48,509 nucleotides of DNA from Actinomycetes bacterium (lineage in GTDB: Bacteria > Actinomycetota > Actinomycetes > Actinomycetales > Cellulomonadaceae): the NCBI GenBank assembly GCA_023428465.1, contig JAEYXM010000225.1, positions 1 through 48,509 of the forward strand, read 5' to 3'. Positions 1 to 7,481 of the stretch are shown here, one piece after another; the first letter of the stretch is position 1, and every line of letters begins with the position of its first letter. Below the pieces are notes generated by a model. That model searched no databases. It was not told where the DNA came from and worked only from the letters and a program-made list of their open reading frames with translations. The position numbers and the translations under genes were made by a program.

Positions 1-2
1 CG

Positions 3-95
3 CCCGAGGTCCGAGCGCCGCGGTGGATCGACCCGCGCCGACTGTGGCAGCGGGTGGTCCCAGGTGTGGCCGCCGGCCGTCACGGGTCGACGTAG
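3..95 (+). CDS. C-terminal tail of an unidentified protein (5' end outside window)
   Basis: Reading frame 3 is open from the window edge and ends at TAG 93-95, giving about 30 residues ending in AAGRHGST. Most codons end in G or C, as in the neighbouring real genes, and the tail has coding-like composition (PRWIDPRRLWQRVVPG). That is all that supports it. The segment is too short to assign to a family and could be chance open frame in GC-rich DNA. If real, it is the gene upstream of the Nif3-like gene and transcribed in the same direction. Confidence 0.35.
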   Translation, partial: PEVRAPRWIDPRRLWQRVVPGVAAGRHGST

Positions 96-100
96 CGCGC

Positions 101-188
101 CCACCCGCGGATGCCGCGGCGCCCACCAGCGCGCCCACCCGCGGATGCCGCGGCGCGCACCCGCGGATGCCGCGGCGCCCACCCGCGG
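101..188. repeat. Short tandem repeat upstream of the Nif3-like gene
   Basis: A 19-base unit, ccacccgcggatgccgcgg, occurs at 101-119 and 135-153, with a one-base variant at 157-175 and a truncated copy at 179-188. The spacers are short and irregular. The repeat fills most of the gap between the stop at 95 and the start at 243. It is probably a slippage-type repeat with no known function. Confidence 0.8.
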
Positions 189-242
189 CGCTCCCGCGCG
201 GGGCCGAGAACCTCGCCGCACAACACGGCTAGGGTGACGCGC

Positions 243-1052
243 GTGACGATGACGGCGCGGCAGGTGGCGGAGCAGATCGGCGCGCACATCGGTGCGCCGG
301 AGCGGTCGACGACGGTCGACGGCTTCCTCGCGGGCGACCCGGACCTCCCGGTCCGCGGCGTCGCGGTGACGGTCATGGCGACCCTCGAGGTGCTGCGCGA
401 GGCCGCCCGGCGCGGGCTCGACCTGGTCATCACGCACGAGGCGCTGTACTTCGACCACCACGGCACATCCGAGGCGACGCTGGCGGCCGAGGGCGACCCG
501 GTGCTGGCCGCCAAGCAGGCGTTCGTCGCCGAGCACGGGCTGTGCGTGCTGCGCGCGCACGACGCGTGGCACGACCGCGAGCCGGACGGCGTACTGACCG
601 GTGCCGCGCGGGCGCTCGGGTGGCTCGACGCCGCGCGCCCGGCCGACATCGAGGTGTTCGACGTCCCGCCGACGACGCTTGGTGACCTCGCCGTCCACGT
701 CGCACGGTCGCTCGGCGCACGGGCAGCGAGGTACGTGGGCGACCCCGCTGCCGCGGTGCGCACGGTGGCGGTGCAGCCCGGGTTCCAGGGGTTCGAGTGG
801 AACCGGCGCATGCTCGCCCGCCCCGATGTCGACGCCCTCGTGATCGGCGAGGGCCACGAGTGGGAGACCGGCGAGCACGCCGCCGACGCGGCAGCGGCGG
901 GCCTGTGCGCGGGCGTCGTGGTCGTCGGTCATGCGCCGTCGGAGGAGGCCGGCATGGCCGAGTACGCGCGATGGCTCGCCGACCTGCTGCCCGACGTCCC
1001 GGTGGAGCACATCGTCGCGGAGGACCACTACCGGCCCGTCGTCGTGCCGTGA
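243..1052 (+). CDS. Nif3-like dinuclear metal centre protein
   Basis: Predicted 269-residue soluble protein of the NIF3/YbgI/YqfO family (hexameric, dinuclear metal centre; biochemical role unsettled, often linked to GTP cyclohydrolase-like chemistry). Family motifs are visible: a central ITHEALYF segment with the metal-binding His/Glu, a GEGHEWE segment in the second half, and a late GHAPSEEAGM segment matching the usual C-terminal His...Glu metal ligands. Upstream frame is open to 111 but runs through the tandem repeat. GTG at 243 or ATG at 249 is therefore the sensible start, and the family similarity begins right after it (TARQVAEQIGAHIGAP). The region after the stop (to 1227) shows no gene. 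Confidence 0.85.
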   Translation: MTMTARQVAEQIGAHIGAPERSTTVDGFLAGDPDLPVRGVAVTVMATLEVLREAARRGLDLVITHEALYFDHHGTSEATLAAEGDPVLAAKQAFVAEHGLCVLRAHDAWHDREPDGVLTGAARALGWLDAARPADIEVFDVPPTTLGDLAVHVARSLGARAARYVGDPAAAVRTVAVQPGFQGFEWNRRMLARPDVDALVIGEGHEWETGEHAADAAAAGLCAGVVVVGHAPSEEAGMAEYARWLADLLPDVPVEHIVAEDHYRPVVVP

Positions 1053-1227
1053 CGGACGCCGCGGTGCCGCGCCCCGAGCAGCGGCCGGAGCCCGATCCGG
1101 GCACCGTACGGGCGAGGGGTCGCTCGTTCGGGTGAACGACGCACCGTCCCGGCCCCGGCCCACCTCCGGTTCCTAGGATCGGCGCAGCAGCGCCGGGGTC
1201 GACGGGCGCCATGGAACGGGGGAGCTC

Positions 1228-3666
1228 ATGCAGTCCGTACGCCGCCGCACCCGATCGCTCGCGGCGGTCACCGCCGGCCTCGTCCTCGCACTCGCGTCCA
1301 CCGGCCCCTCCGCGGCAGGAGGCCCGCAGGGTCTGCAGGGCCCGCCCCCCGTGGTGCAGGACCAGACCCCGGCGCGGCCGCTCACGGATGCGGCCGCCGG
1401 GTTCAGCGACGTCGGCGTCGACCACCCGTTCTACGACGACATCACGTGGATGCGAACGGCGGGCATCACGACGGGCTACGCCGACGGGACGTTCCGCGGC
1501 TCGTGGTCGGTGAACCGCGACGCCATGGCGGCGTTCCTGCACCGGGTGGCGACGGGACAGACCGACGCACCGGGCTGCACTGCCGCGCCCTTCTCCGACG
1601 TGCCCGTCACCCACCCGTTCTGCGGTGAGATCGCATGGCTGGCCGAGTCCGGTGTGACGACGGGCTACCCCGACGGCTCGTTCCGGCCCGGCCTGTCCGT
1701 CTCGCGCGAGGCCATGGCGGCGTTCCTGTACCGCCTGCACACGGGCGAGGACGCTGCGGCGCCGTGCAGCGTCACGCCGTTCGCCGACGTGTCGATCGGG
1801 CACCCGTTCTGCGGTGAGATCGCGTGGCTCGCCGACACCGAGATCTCGGGCGGCTGGCCCGACGGCACCTTCCGGCCCGGCATCGGCATCGAACGGCAGG
1901 CGATGGCGAGATTCCTGCACCGCCTGGACGGTCTCCCGAGCCCGGAGCCTCCGGGGCTCCGCGTGGAGGTCGTCGACCTGCCCGACGGCGTCGCTGCCGA
2001 CGTCGTGCTGACCGCGCCGGACGGCACCGAGACGCCGCTGGCTGCGTCGACGGAGCTGCCCGACCCCGCCGCCGGCACCTGGACCGTCAGCGCGCGGGAC
2101 GTGGTCGCCGAGGCCCCCGGCCTCGGGACCGCGACGTTCGCCCCGACCGTGACCCCGGCCTCGGTCACGGTGGGCCCGGACTCGGGCGGCACCGTGACCG
2201 TGAGCTACTTCACCGTCGTCGCGGAGGAGACCGTCGTCCTCCCGGAGGGCACGGTGCTCGCCGTCGACCGTGAGGTCTCGCCGACGTCGGTGCTCCTTGC
2301 GGCGGGGACGGACGCCGAGGTCGGGGACATCCTCGTCTCCGACGTCACCGCCGCGGCGCCGTACGGGATGATCGTGCGGGTCACCGCCCTGACCGGCGCC
2401 GACCCGATCGTCGCGATGGTGGAGCCCGCCACGATCACCGACGCCGTCCCGCGCGGCCGCCTCGTCGCGAACGCGGCATTCACGGCCGACACCCTCGTGA
2501 CCCCGGTCGAGCCGACCACTCGCGCGGGCGCGGTCGGTGCGGACCTCCAGGCGGCCGGCGGGGGCAACCCGATCCGCGACGCGATCTCGGACAACTTCGA
2601 GTGCGAGTTCGAGGGCGACGACATCGAGTTCGACAGCGAGCTCGAGTTCCAGGGCGGCCTCGACCTGGACGTCGAGTGGGGCAGGTTCTTCTGGTCGGGT
2701 CTGGACAGCGCCGAGCTCAGCGGGTACGTCGAGCAGTACGCGGAGCTCGTGTTCGAGGCCGAGCTGGAGTTCGGCTGCGCGCTCGAGGAGATCGACCTGC
2801 TGCCGCGCCCCTGGCGCATGGGGACGTTCACCGTCTTCATCGGCTTCGTCCCCATCGTGATCGTCCCCGAGGTCCAGCTGTACCTCGACGGCTCGTTCGA
2901 GGTGTCCGGTCGCATCGTCACCGGTGTGACGGAGTCGTTCGAGGCGAGCGCCGGCATCCGGTACGACGACGGCGGGTTCTCTGCGGTCGGCGAGGAGCCG
3001 GAGCTCGAGACGACCTTCCTGGCTCCGCAGCCCCAGCTCGCAGCCGAGGCGGAGGCCGGGGTGCGCGCCGAGCTGCGGATGCAGCTCTACGGCGCCGCGG
3101 GCCCGTACGTGAGTGCCCGGCCCGGCCTGTCGTTCGAGGCCGACGTCCTCGACGACCCCTGGTGGGAGCTGTACGCGACGCTCGGAGTGAGCGCGGGCCT
3201 GCTCGCCGAAGCGCTCGACTGGGAGTACGAGACCGGCGAGTTCATCGAGCTCCGGATGCTCCTCGCCGAGGCGGCCGAGGAGCCGGAGTACGTCGACTAC
3301 GGCGAGGTCCCGTACCAGATGCTCGGTGGCGGGATCGGCGGTGACGACGGCGAGGCCCCCGCGGGCCAGGTGACCATGCACCTGGAGCCGGGTCAGATCG
3401 GCCGCATGACCTGCACGACCGGCGGCCGGGACAACGGGAACGGCCAGTGGGGCAACCCGTGGTTCACGCGGGAAGCCGCTGCCGGGAACGACGCCGTGAC
3501 CATCCTCGTGAGTACGCCGAGCGGGGAGTCGCGGACGGCCCTGCGATCAGGATCGGATGGTCCGGAGGGCGTGATGCTCGGCTGGGAGGACGCGACGGTC
3601 CTGGTCATGCCGAACGGGGAGACGACCGACGTCGTCGCGCACTGCGGGGTCTGGTACGTCCTCTGA
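1228..3666 (+). CDS. Secreted SLH-domain surface protein
   Basis: An 812-residue exported protein. Residues 1-30 form a signal peptide (basic QSVRRRTR, then a hydrophobic stretch ending in an Ala-rich cleavage site). Three S-layer-homology-like repeats follow at about 59-108, 122-171 and 185-233, each with F-x-DV...HPF...I-W...G-x-x-x-GY/WxDGxFRP and a final MAxFLxRL; they normally anchor proteins to secondary cell-wall polymer. Repeats 2 and 3 carry an extra Cys in HPFCGEIAW. After a small carboxypeptidase-like beta domain comes a long acidic, beta-rich region (about 450-700) that I cannot name, then a short C-terminal domain with two Cys. No LPxTG sorting signal is present, so anchoring would rest on the SLH repeats. 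ATG 1228 follows a GGAG ribosome site. The partner gene for cell-wall pyruvylation (csaB) is not in the window. Confidence 0.85.
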   Translation: MQSVRRRTRSLAAVTAGLVLALASTGPSAAGGPQGLQGPPPVVQDQTPARPLTDAAAGFSDVGVDHPFYDDITWMRTAGITTGYADGTFRGSWSVNRDAMAAFLHRVATGQTDAPGCTAAPFSDVPVTHPFCGEIAWLAESGVTTGYPDGSFRPGLSVSREAMAAFLYRLHTGEDAAAPCSVTPFADVSIGHPFCGEIAWLADTEISGGWPDGTFRPGIGIERQAMARFLHRLDGLPSPEPPGLRVEVVDLPDGVAADVVLTAPDGTETPLAASTELPDPAAGTWTVSARDVVAEAPGLGTATFAPTVTPASVTVGPDSGGTVTVSYFTVVAEETVVLPEGTVLAVDREVSPTSVLLAAGTDAEVGDILVSDVTAAAPYGMIVRVTALTGADPIVAMVEPATITDAVPRGRLVANAAFTADTLVTPVEPTTRAGAVGADLQAAGGGNPIRDAISDNFECEFEGDDIEFDSELEFQGGLDLDVEWGRFFWSGLDSAELSGYVEQYAELVFEAELEFGCALEEIDLLPRPWRMGTFTVFIGFVPIVIVPEVQLYLDGSFEVSGRIVTGVTESFEASAGIRYDDGGFSAVGEEPELETTFLAPQPQLAAEAEAGVRAELRMQLYGAAGPYVSARPGLSFEADVLDDPWWELYATLGVSAGLLAEALDWEYETGEFIELRMLLAEAAEEPEYVDYGEVPYQMLGGGIGGDDGEAPAGQVTMHLEPGQIGRMTCTTGGRDNGNGQWGNPWFTREAAAGNDAVTILVSTPSGESRTALRSGSDGPEGVMLGWEDATVLVMPNGETTDVVAHCGVWYVL

Positions 3667-3707
3667 CGTCGGTTCGGCCGGGTCCGCCAGCCTGGTAGGT
3701 GACGTGC

Positions 3708-4763
3708 TCACGCCTCGGGCGAGGGCTCCGCCGCTGCCCGCCGCACGGCCGCGAGGACGCCTGCGCCGTCGAGCCGTCCCACCACCCGGCCTCCGGCGTC
3801 GGCCACCTGCACGTGTGTCGACCCGCCCGCGACGAGGGTCGCGAGGACCTCGTCGAGGCGCGTGCCGAGTGCAACCGTAGGTGCGTCCGCTGTCCCGTTG
3901 CCCGAGGGCTCGATGTCGGCGCTCGCCCCGACGCCCGACGCGTCGACGTCGCCGGCCTGCACCTGCGTGATCCCGAGGAGCCGCGACGCCGCCCCCGCGC
4001 CGACGAAGTCCGCGACCATCGGCGTCGCGGGCCGCGCGAGCAGCGACACGGCGTCGGCCACCTGCTCGAGGTGCCCGCCGGTCGAGAGCACGGCGATGCG
4101 GTCGCCGAGCCGCACCGCCTCGTCGAGGTCGTGCGTGACGAGGACGACCGTCGTGCCCAGGCGACGCTGGATCCGCCAGAACTCCTGCTGGAGGCTGCGT
4201 CGCCGTACCGGGTCGACCGCCCCGAACGGCTCGTCCATGAGGAGGACCGGCGGGTCTGCCGCCAGCGCGCGCGCCACGCCGACGCGCTGCTGCTCGCCGC
4301 CCGACAGCTGATGGGGGTACCGCGACCGGTACCGCGCCGGGTCGAGCCCCACGAGGTCGAGGAGCTCGTCCGTCCGCGCCGCGGCCCGCCGCCGCTCCCA
4401 GCCCAGCAGGGCGGGCACGGTGGCGACGTTCTGCGCGATGGTGCGGTGCGGGAAGAGCCCGACGTTCTGGATGACGTAGCCGATGCGCCGGCGCAGGGCG
4501 ACCGGGTCGACCGACGCGACGTCGCGACCCTCGACCAGGATGCGGCCTCCGGTCGGCTCGACGAGGCGGTTGATCATGCGCAGCGTCGTGGACTTGCCGC
4601 AGCCGGACGGGCCGATGAGCACCATGATCTCGTGCTCGTGGACGCGCAGGTCCAGCCCGTCGACGGCGACGGTGCCGCCGGGGTACGCCTTCCGGACGCC
4701 GTCGAGCTCGATGACCACGTCGCCCGTGGGCAGGGACGACGACGGCGGGGAGGCGGAGGCCAT
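3708..4763 (-). CDS. ABC transporter ATPase, glycine betaine/osmoprotectant type (OpuCA/ProV-like)
   Basis: A 351-residue ATP-binding subunit. Walker A GPSGCGKST lies at 51-59, the signature LSGGEQQ at 153-159, Walker B VLLMDEPFG at 173-181 and the switch His at 211. The RRIGYVIQNVGLFPHRTIAQNV segment region is typical of the OpuCA/OsmV branch. A short CBS-like C-terminal segment (about 305-345, ending in RVVGRLDGAGVL) fits ionic-strength or nucleotide sensing known for this family. The start at ATG 4763 is preferred because similarity begins soon after; the frame extends further upstream without support. It is divergent from the permease genes 137 bases away, instead of leading them as in usual opuC operons, so a shared regulatory region is likely. 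Confidence 0.88.
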   Translation of the reverse strand: MASASPPSSSLPTGDVVIELDGVRKAYPGGTVAVDGLDLRVHEHEIMVLIGPSGCGKSTTLRMINRLVEPTGGRILVEGRDVASVDPVALRRRIGYVIQNVGLFPHRTIAQNVATVPALLGWERRRAAARTDELLDLVGLDPARYRSRYPHQLSGGEQQRVGVARALAADPPVLLMDEPFGAVDPVRRRSLQQEFWRIQRRLGTTVVLVTHDLDEAVRLGDRIAVLSTGGHLEQVADAVSLLARPATPMVADFVGAGAASRLLGITQVQAGDVDASGVGASADIEPSGNGTADAPTVALGTRLDEVLATLVAGGSTHVQVADAGGRVVGRLDGAGVLAAVRRAAAEPSPEA

Positions 4764-4899
4764 GCCCGGGACGCTACCGCCCGACGCCGACGCGCACCCG
4801 GCCGTCGACGTCCCGGCCGTCGCGCCCCTGCGCACCCGGGCGTCGGCGCACCGGCCGCCCGCGCCCCGCCGTGTCGCCGTCCGGAGGTACGTTGCCGGG

Positions 4900-5571
4900 G
4901 TGAGCGCAGACGGCGTCCCGAACCCCTGGCTCTCGTGGGACTACGTCGAGGCCAACCAGCGCGACATCGTCACGGCCCTGGGCCAGCACGTCTCGCTCAC
5001 GCTGCAGGCGATCGCCATCGCCACGCTCGTCGCGGTGCCGCTGGCTCTCCTGGTCCACGGACGGCGGCGCCTGACGGCCGCGGTGCTGGGCTCGGCCGGC
5101 GTTCTCTACACGATCCCGTCGCTCGCCCTGTTCGCGGCGCTGTACCCGTGGCTGCGGGACCGGCGGGTGACCGTGCTGGTCGGCCTCGTCGCGTACGCGC
5201 TCCTCGTGCTCCTGCGCAACGTCGTCGTCGGGCTGGACCAGGTGGACCCGGCGACGACGGACGCGGCCCGCGGTCTCGGTTACGGCCGCGCGCGCGTGCT
5301 CCTGGCCGTGCGGCTGCCGAGCGCCCTGCCCGCGATCGTCACGGGCCTGCGCCTCGCCACGGTGACGACGGTCGCCCTGGTGACCATCGGCGTCGTCGTC
5401 GGGTACGGCGGCCTGGGCCAGCTGATGTACCGCGGCTTCAACTCCCAGTACCGCGCCGAGATCGCGACGGCCACGCTCCTCACCCTCGCGTTGGCGCTCG
5501 TCGCCGACGTCGCGCTGTGGGCGCTCGGCCGCGCGGTGACGCCGTGGGCGCGCGCGGGAGGCCGCTCGTGA
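4900..5571 (+). CDS. ABC transporter permease, osmoprotectant type, first subunit
   Basis: A 223-residue inner-membrane protein of the OpuCB/OsmW family, with about five or six membrane segments. The binding-protein-dependent transport signature is seen as TTDAARGLGYGRARVLLAVRLP (the EAA loop that contacts the ATPase). GTG 4900 is chosen because a GGAGG ribosome site lies at about 4882 and the family N-terminus (PWLSWDYVEANQRDI) follows. The frame is open further upstream but that part lies antisense to the ATPase gene. Its stop overlaps the next permease start (GTGA). Confidence 0.86.
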   Translation: MSADGVPNPWLSWDYVEANQRDIVTALGQHVSLTLQAIAIATLVAVPLALLVHGRRRLTAAVLGSAGVLYTIPSLALFAALYPWLRDRRVTVLVGLVAYALLVLLRNVVVGLDQVDPATTDAARGLGYGRARVLLAVRLPSALPAIVTGLRLATVTTVALVTIGVVVGYGGLGQLMYRGFNSQYRAEIATATLLTLALALVADVALWALGRAVTPWARAGGRS

Positions 5572-6251
5572 CCGACGACGGGGTGCTCGCCCAGGCGGTC
5601 CGCTGGCTCAACGACCCGCTGAACTGGTCCGGTCCGCGGGGCATCGTCGCTCTCACCGGCGAGCACCTCGCGATGTCCGCGGTCGCGGTCCTGGTCGCCG
5701 CGGCGGTCGCGCTGCCGCTCGGCGTCTGGTTGGGGCACCGACGGCGCGGGGCGGGCCCGGTCGTCGTCGTCGCGAACACGACGCGTGCGCTGCCGACGCT
5801 CGCGCTCCTGTTCATCTTCGCCTCGAGCGGCCTGGGCTTCGGCAACGGGCCGACGGTCGCGGCGGCCGCGGTCTTCGCCTTCCCGCCGATCCTCGCGAAC
5901 GCCGTGACCGGCGTCGCCGGCGTGGACGCCGCGGTGCGCGACGCCGCGCGCGGCATGGGCATGTCCGGGCTCCGCTCGCTGCTCCAGGTCGAGCTGCCGC
6001 TCGCGGTCCCGCTGGTCGCCGCAGGGCTCCGGACGGCGGCGGTGCAGGTGGTCGCGACCATCCCGCTCGCGGCCCTCGTGGGTGGTGGGGGCCTGGGCAC
6101 GATCATCGTGACGGGCTTCGCCACGCGCCGGTTCGGCGAGGTCCTCGCGGGTGCGCTGCTCGTCGCCGTGCTGTCCCTCGCGGTCGAGGGCGTCACGGGC
6201 CTCGGGCAGCGCACGCTCACGCCGCGCGGGGTGCGCCTCGCGCGCGCCTGA
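5568..6251 (+). CDS. ABC transporter permease, osmoprotectant type, second subunit
   Basis: A 227-residue membrane protein homologous in layout to the preceding permease (OpuCD/OsmY family). The EAA-type loop reads AAVRDAARGMGMSGLRSLL, and the C-terminal half has the conserved GGGGLGTIIVTGF segment. Start GTG 5568 overlaps the upstream stop by four bases, implying translational coupling and a heterodimeric permease. The substrate is inferred from family membership: quaternary amines or other compatible solutes. A 179-base gap with a tandem repeat separates it from the binding-protein gene. Confidence 0.86.
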   Translation: MTDDGVLAQAVRWLNDPLNWSGPRGIVALTGEHLAMSAVAVLVAAAVALPLGVWLGHRRRGAGPVVVVANTTRALPTLALLFIFASSGLGFGNGPTVAAAAVFAFPPILANAVTGVAGVDAAVRDAARGMGMSGLRSLLQVELPLAVPLVAAGLRTAAVQVVATIPLAALVGGGGLGTIIVTGFATRRFGEVLAGALLVAVLSLAVEGVTGLGQRTLTPRGVRLARA

Positions 6252-6277
6252 CGGGCGAGCCGGGCGCGCGCCCGCAC

Positions 6278-6322
6278 AGCGGACCGGGCGAGCGTCCGCA
6301 GAGCGGACCGGGCGAGCGTCCG
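6278..6322. repeat. Two-copy direct repeat between permease and binding-protein genes
   Basis: The 20-mer gcggaccgggcgagcgtccg occurs at 6279-6298 and again at 6303-6322, 24 bases apart. A degenerate third copy begins near 6252. It lies between the stop of the second permease and the binding-protein gene. Copy-number change here would alter the leader of that lipoprotein gene, but no function is evident. Confidence 0.75.
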
Positions 6323-6430
6323 AGGCGAACCGGGACGCAACCGTGCGCTCGGGGAGAAAGTGTCGGAGGGCGCGACTAGCGTCATGATCACCACCGCCCA
6401 CGGCGGACCGTCACACGGGGGAGTCGATCG

Positions 6431-7450
6431 ATGCGTGCACGCCCAGCCCTGCTGCCAGCCGCTCTGGCGGCCGCCGTCCTGCTGGTCGGCGCCTGCGGCG
6501 AACCCGGCTCGTCCGGCGCTTCCTCACAGGAGCCGGCGTCGACGGGCACCACGACGACGACGGCGGGCCTCGCCGCGTGCGAGCCGGTGCCCGGCCCGGA
6601 CCTGGTGGTCCTCGAGGACGACCTGCGCCTGCAGACGGTGGACAACATCATCCCCGCGGTCAACGCGGCCGCGGCCGAGGCGTCGCCCGGACTGGTGGAC
6701 GTGCTCGACGCGGTGTCCGCGACCCTCGACACGGACGTCCTCATCGGACTCAACAGGGCCGTCGACGTCGAGCGACGGACCTCCAGCGAGGTGGCCGCGG
6801 AGTTCGTGACCGAGCAGGGGCTCGACCAGCAGGAGCAGGTCGGCGGCGGTGCGTCGGTGACGGTCGGCGCCGCGAACTTCTCCGAGAGCGCCACCCTCGC
6901 CGAGGTCTACGCGGGCGCCCTGCGGGCCGCGGGCTTCGACGCCCAGGTGCAGACCATCGGCAATCGCGAGACGTACGAGCCGGCGCTCGAGAGCGGGGAC
7001 CTCACCGTGGTCCCCGAGTACGTGGGCACGCTCACCGAGTTCCTGAACTCGACGATCAACGGCCCGGACCCGGAGCCCCTGGCCTCGCCGGACCTCGAGG
7101 CGACGACGGCCGCGCTGACCGACCTGGGCGCGCAGCGCGGGCTCGTCTTCGGCACGCCGTCGGCCGCGCAGGACCAGAACGCGTTCGCGGTCACGACCGG
7201 TTTCGCCGAGGAGTACGGCGTCACCACCCTCAGCGAGCTGGCGGAGGCGTGTGGCGGCATCACGCTCGGCGGCCCGCCGGAGTGCCCGGAGCGTGCGTTC
7301 TGCCAGCCGGGTCTCGAGGAGGTCTACGCGCTGGAGATCGCCGACTTCATGTCCCTCGACGCGGGCGGCCCGCTGACCAAGGCCGCTCTGCAGCAGGGCC
7401 AGGTCGTGCTCGGCCTGGTCTTCTCCTCGGACGGCAGCCTGGCCGGCTGA
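6431..7450 (+). CDS. Osmoprotectant-type substrate-binding lipoprotein with circularly permuted OpuAC fold
   Basis: A 339-residue lipoprotein: signal peptide with lipobox VGAC (Cys22), then a Ser/Thr-rich linker. In ordinary OpuAC proteins the chain runs from a GxxNFxES start to a ...VYSTDGRI segment, and only then to LVVLEDD...NxxPVV...DV. Here that last block comes first (residues 56-131: PDLVVLEDD, DNIIPAVNA, LNRAVDVERRTSSEVA). The normal beginning follows at about 142 (VTVGAANFSESATLAEVYAG), and the protein stops right after VLGLVFSSDGSLAG, where the moved block would normally follow. The order is therefore circularly permuted, not truncated, and the total length is normal. It sits downstream of its two permeases, so it is presumably the receptor of this importer. 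Cys pairs near 51 and 255-275 may form disulfides. Confidence 0.85.
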   Translation: MRARPALLPAALAAAVLLVGACGEPGSSGASSQEPASTGTTTTTAGLAACEPVPGPDLVVLEDDLRLQTVDNIIPAVNAAAAEASPGLVDVLDAVSATLDTDVLIGLNRAVDVERRTSSEVAAEFVTEQGLDQQEQVGGGASVTVGAANFSESATLAEVYAGALRAAGFDAQVQTIGNRETYEPALESGDLTVVPEYVGTLTEFLNSTINGPDPEPLASPDLEATTAALTDLGAQRGLVFGTPSAAQDQNAFAVTTGFAEEYGVTTLSELAEACGGITLGGPPECPERAFCQPGLEEVYALEIADFMSLDAGGPLTKAALQQGQVVLGLVFSSDGSLAG

Positions 7451-7453
7451 GCG

Positions 7454-7469
7454 CGCTCGCGCCCGAGCG
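7454..7469. terminator. Possible hairpin between convergent genes
   Basis: cgctcg and cgagcg can pair around a 4-base loop immediately after the lipoprotein stop codon and before the convergent uxuB stop at 7482. The stem is only six pairs with no U-tract, as is common in high-GC actinobacteria, so this is a weak call. Confidence 0.35.
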
Positions 7470-7481
7470 GGCCCCACCGCC

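Noticed and set aside
101..188. CRISPR-like repeats
   Set aside because: Spacers are only a few bases and are not unique; no cas genes nearby. This is a simple tandem repeat.
430..3381. Very long open frame on the minus strand (about 980 codons) opposite the Nif3-like and SLH genes
   Set aside because: High GC removes stop codons from non-coding frames. The translation is Arg/Gly/Asp-rich, has no recognisable domain, and lies antisense to two well-supported genes.
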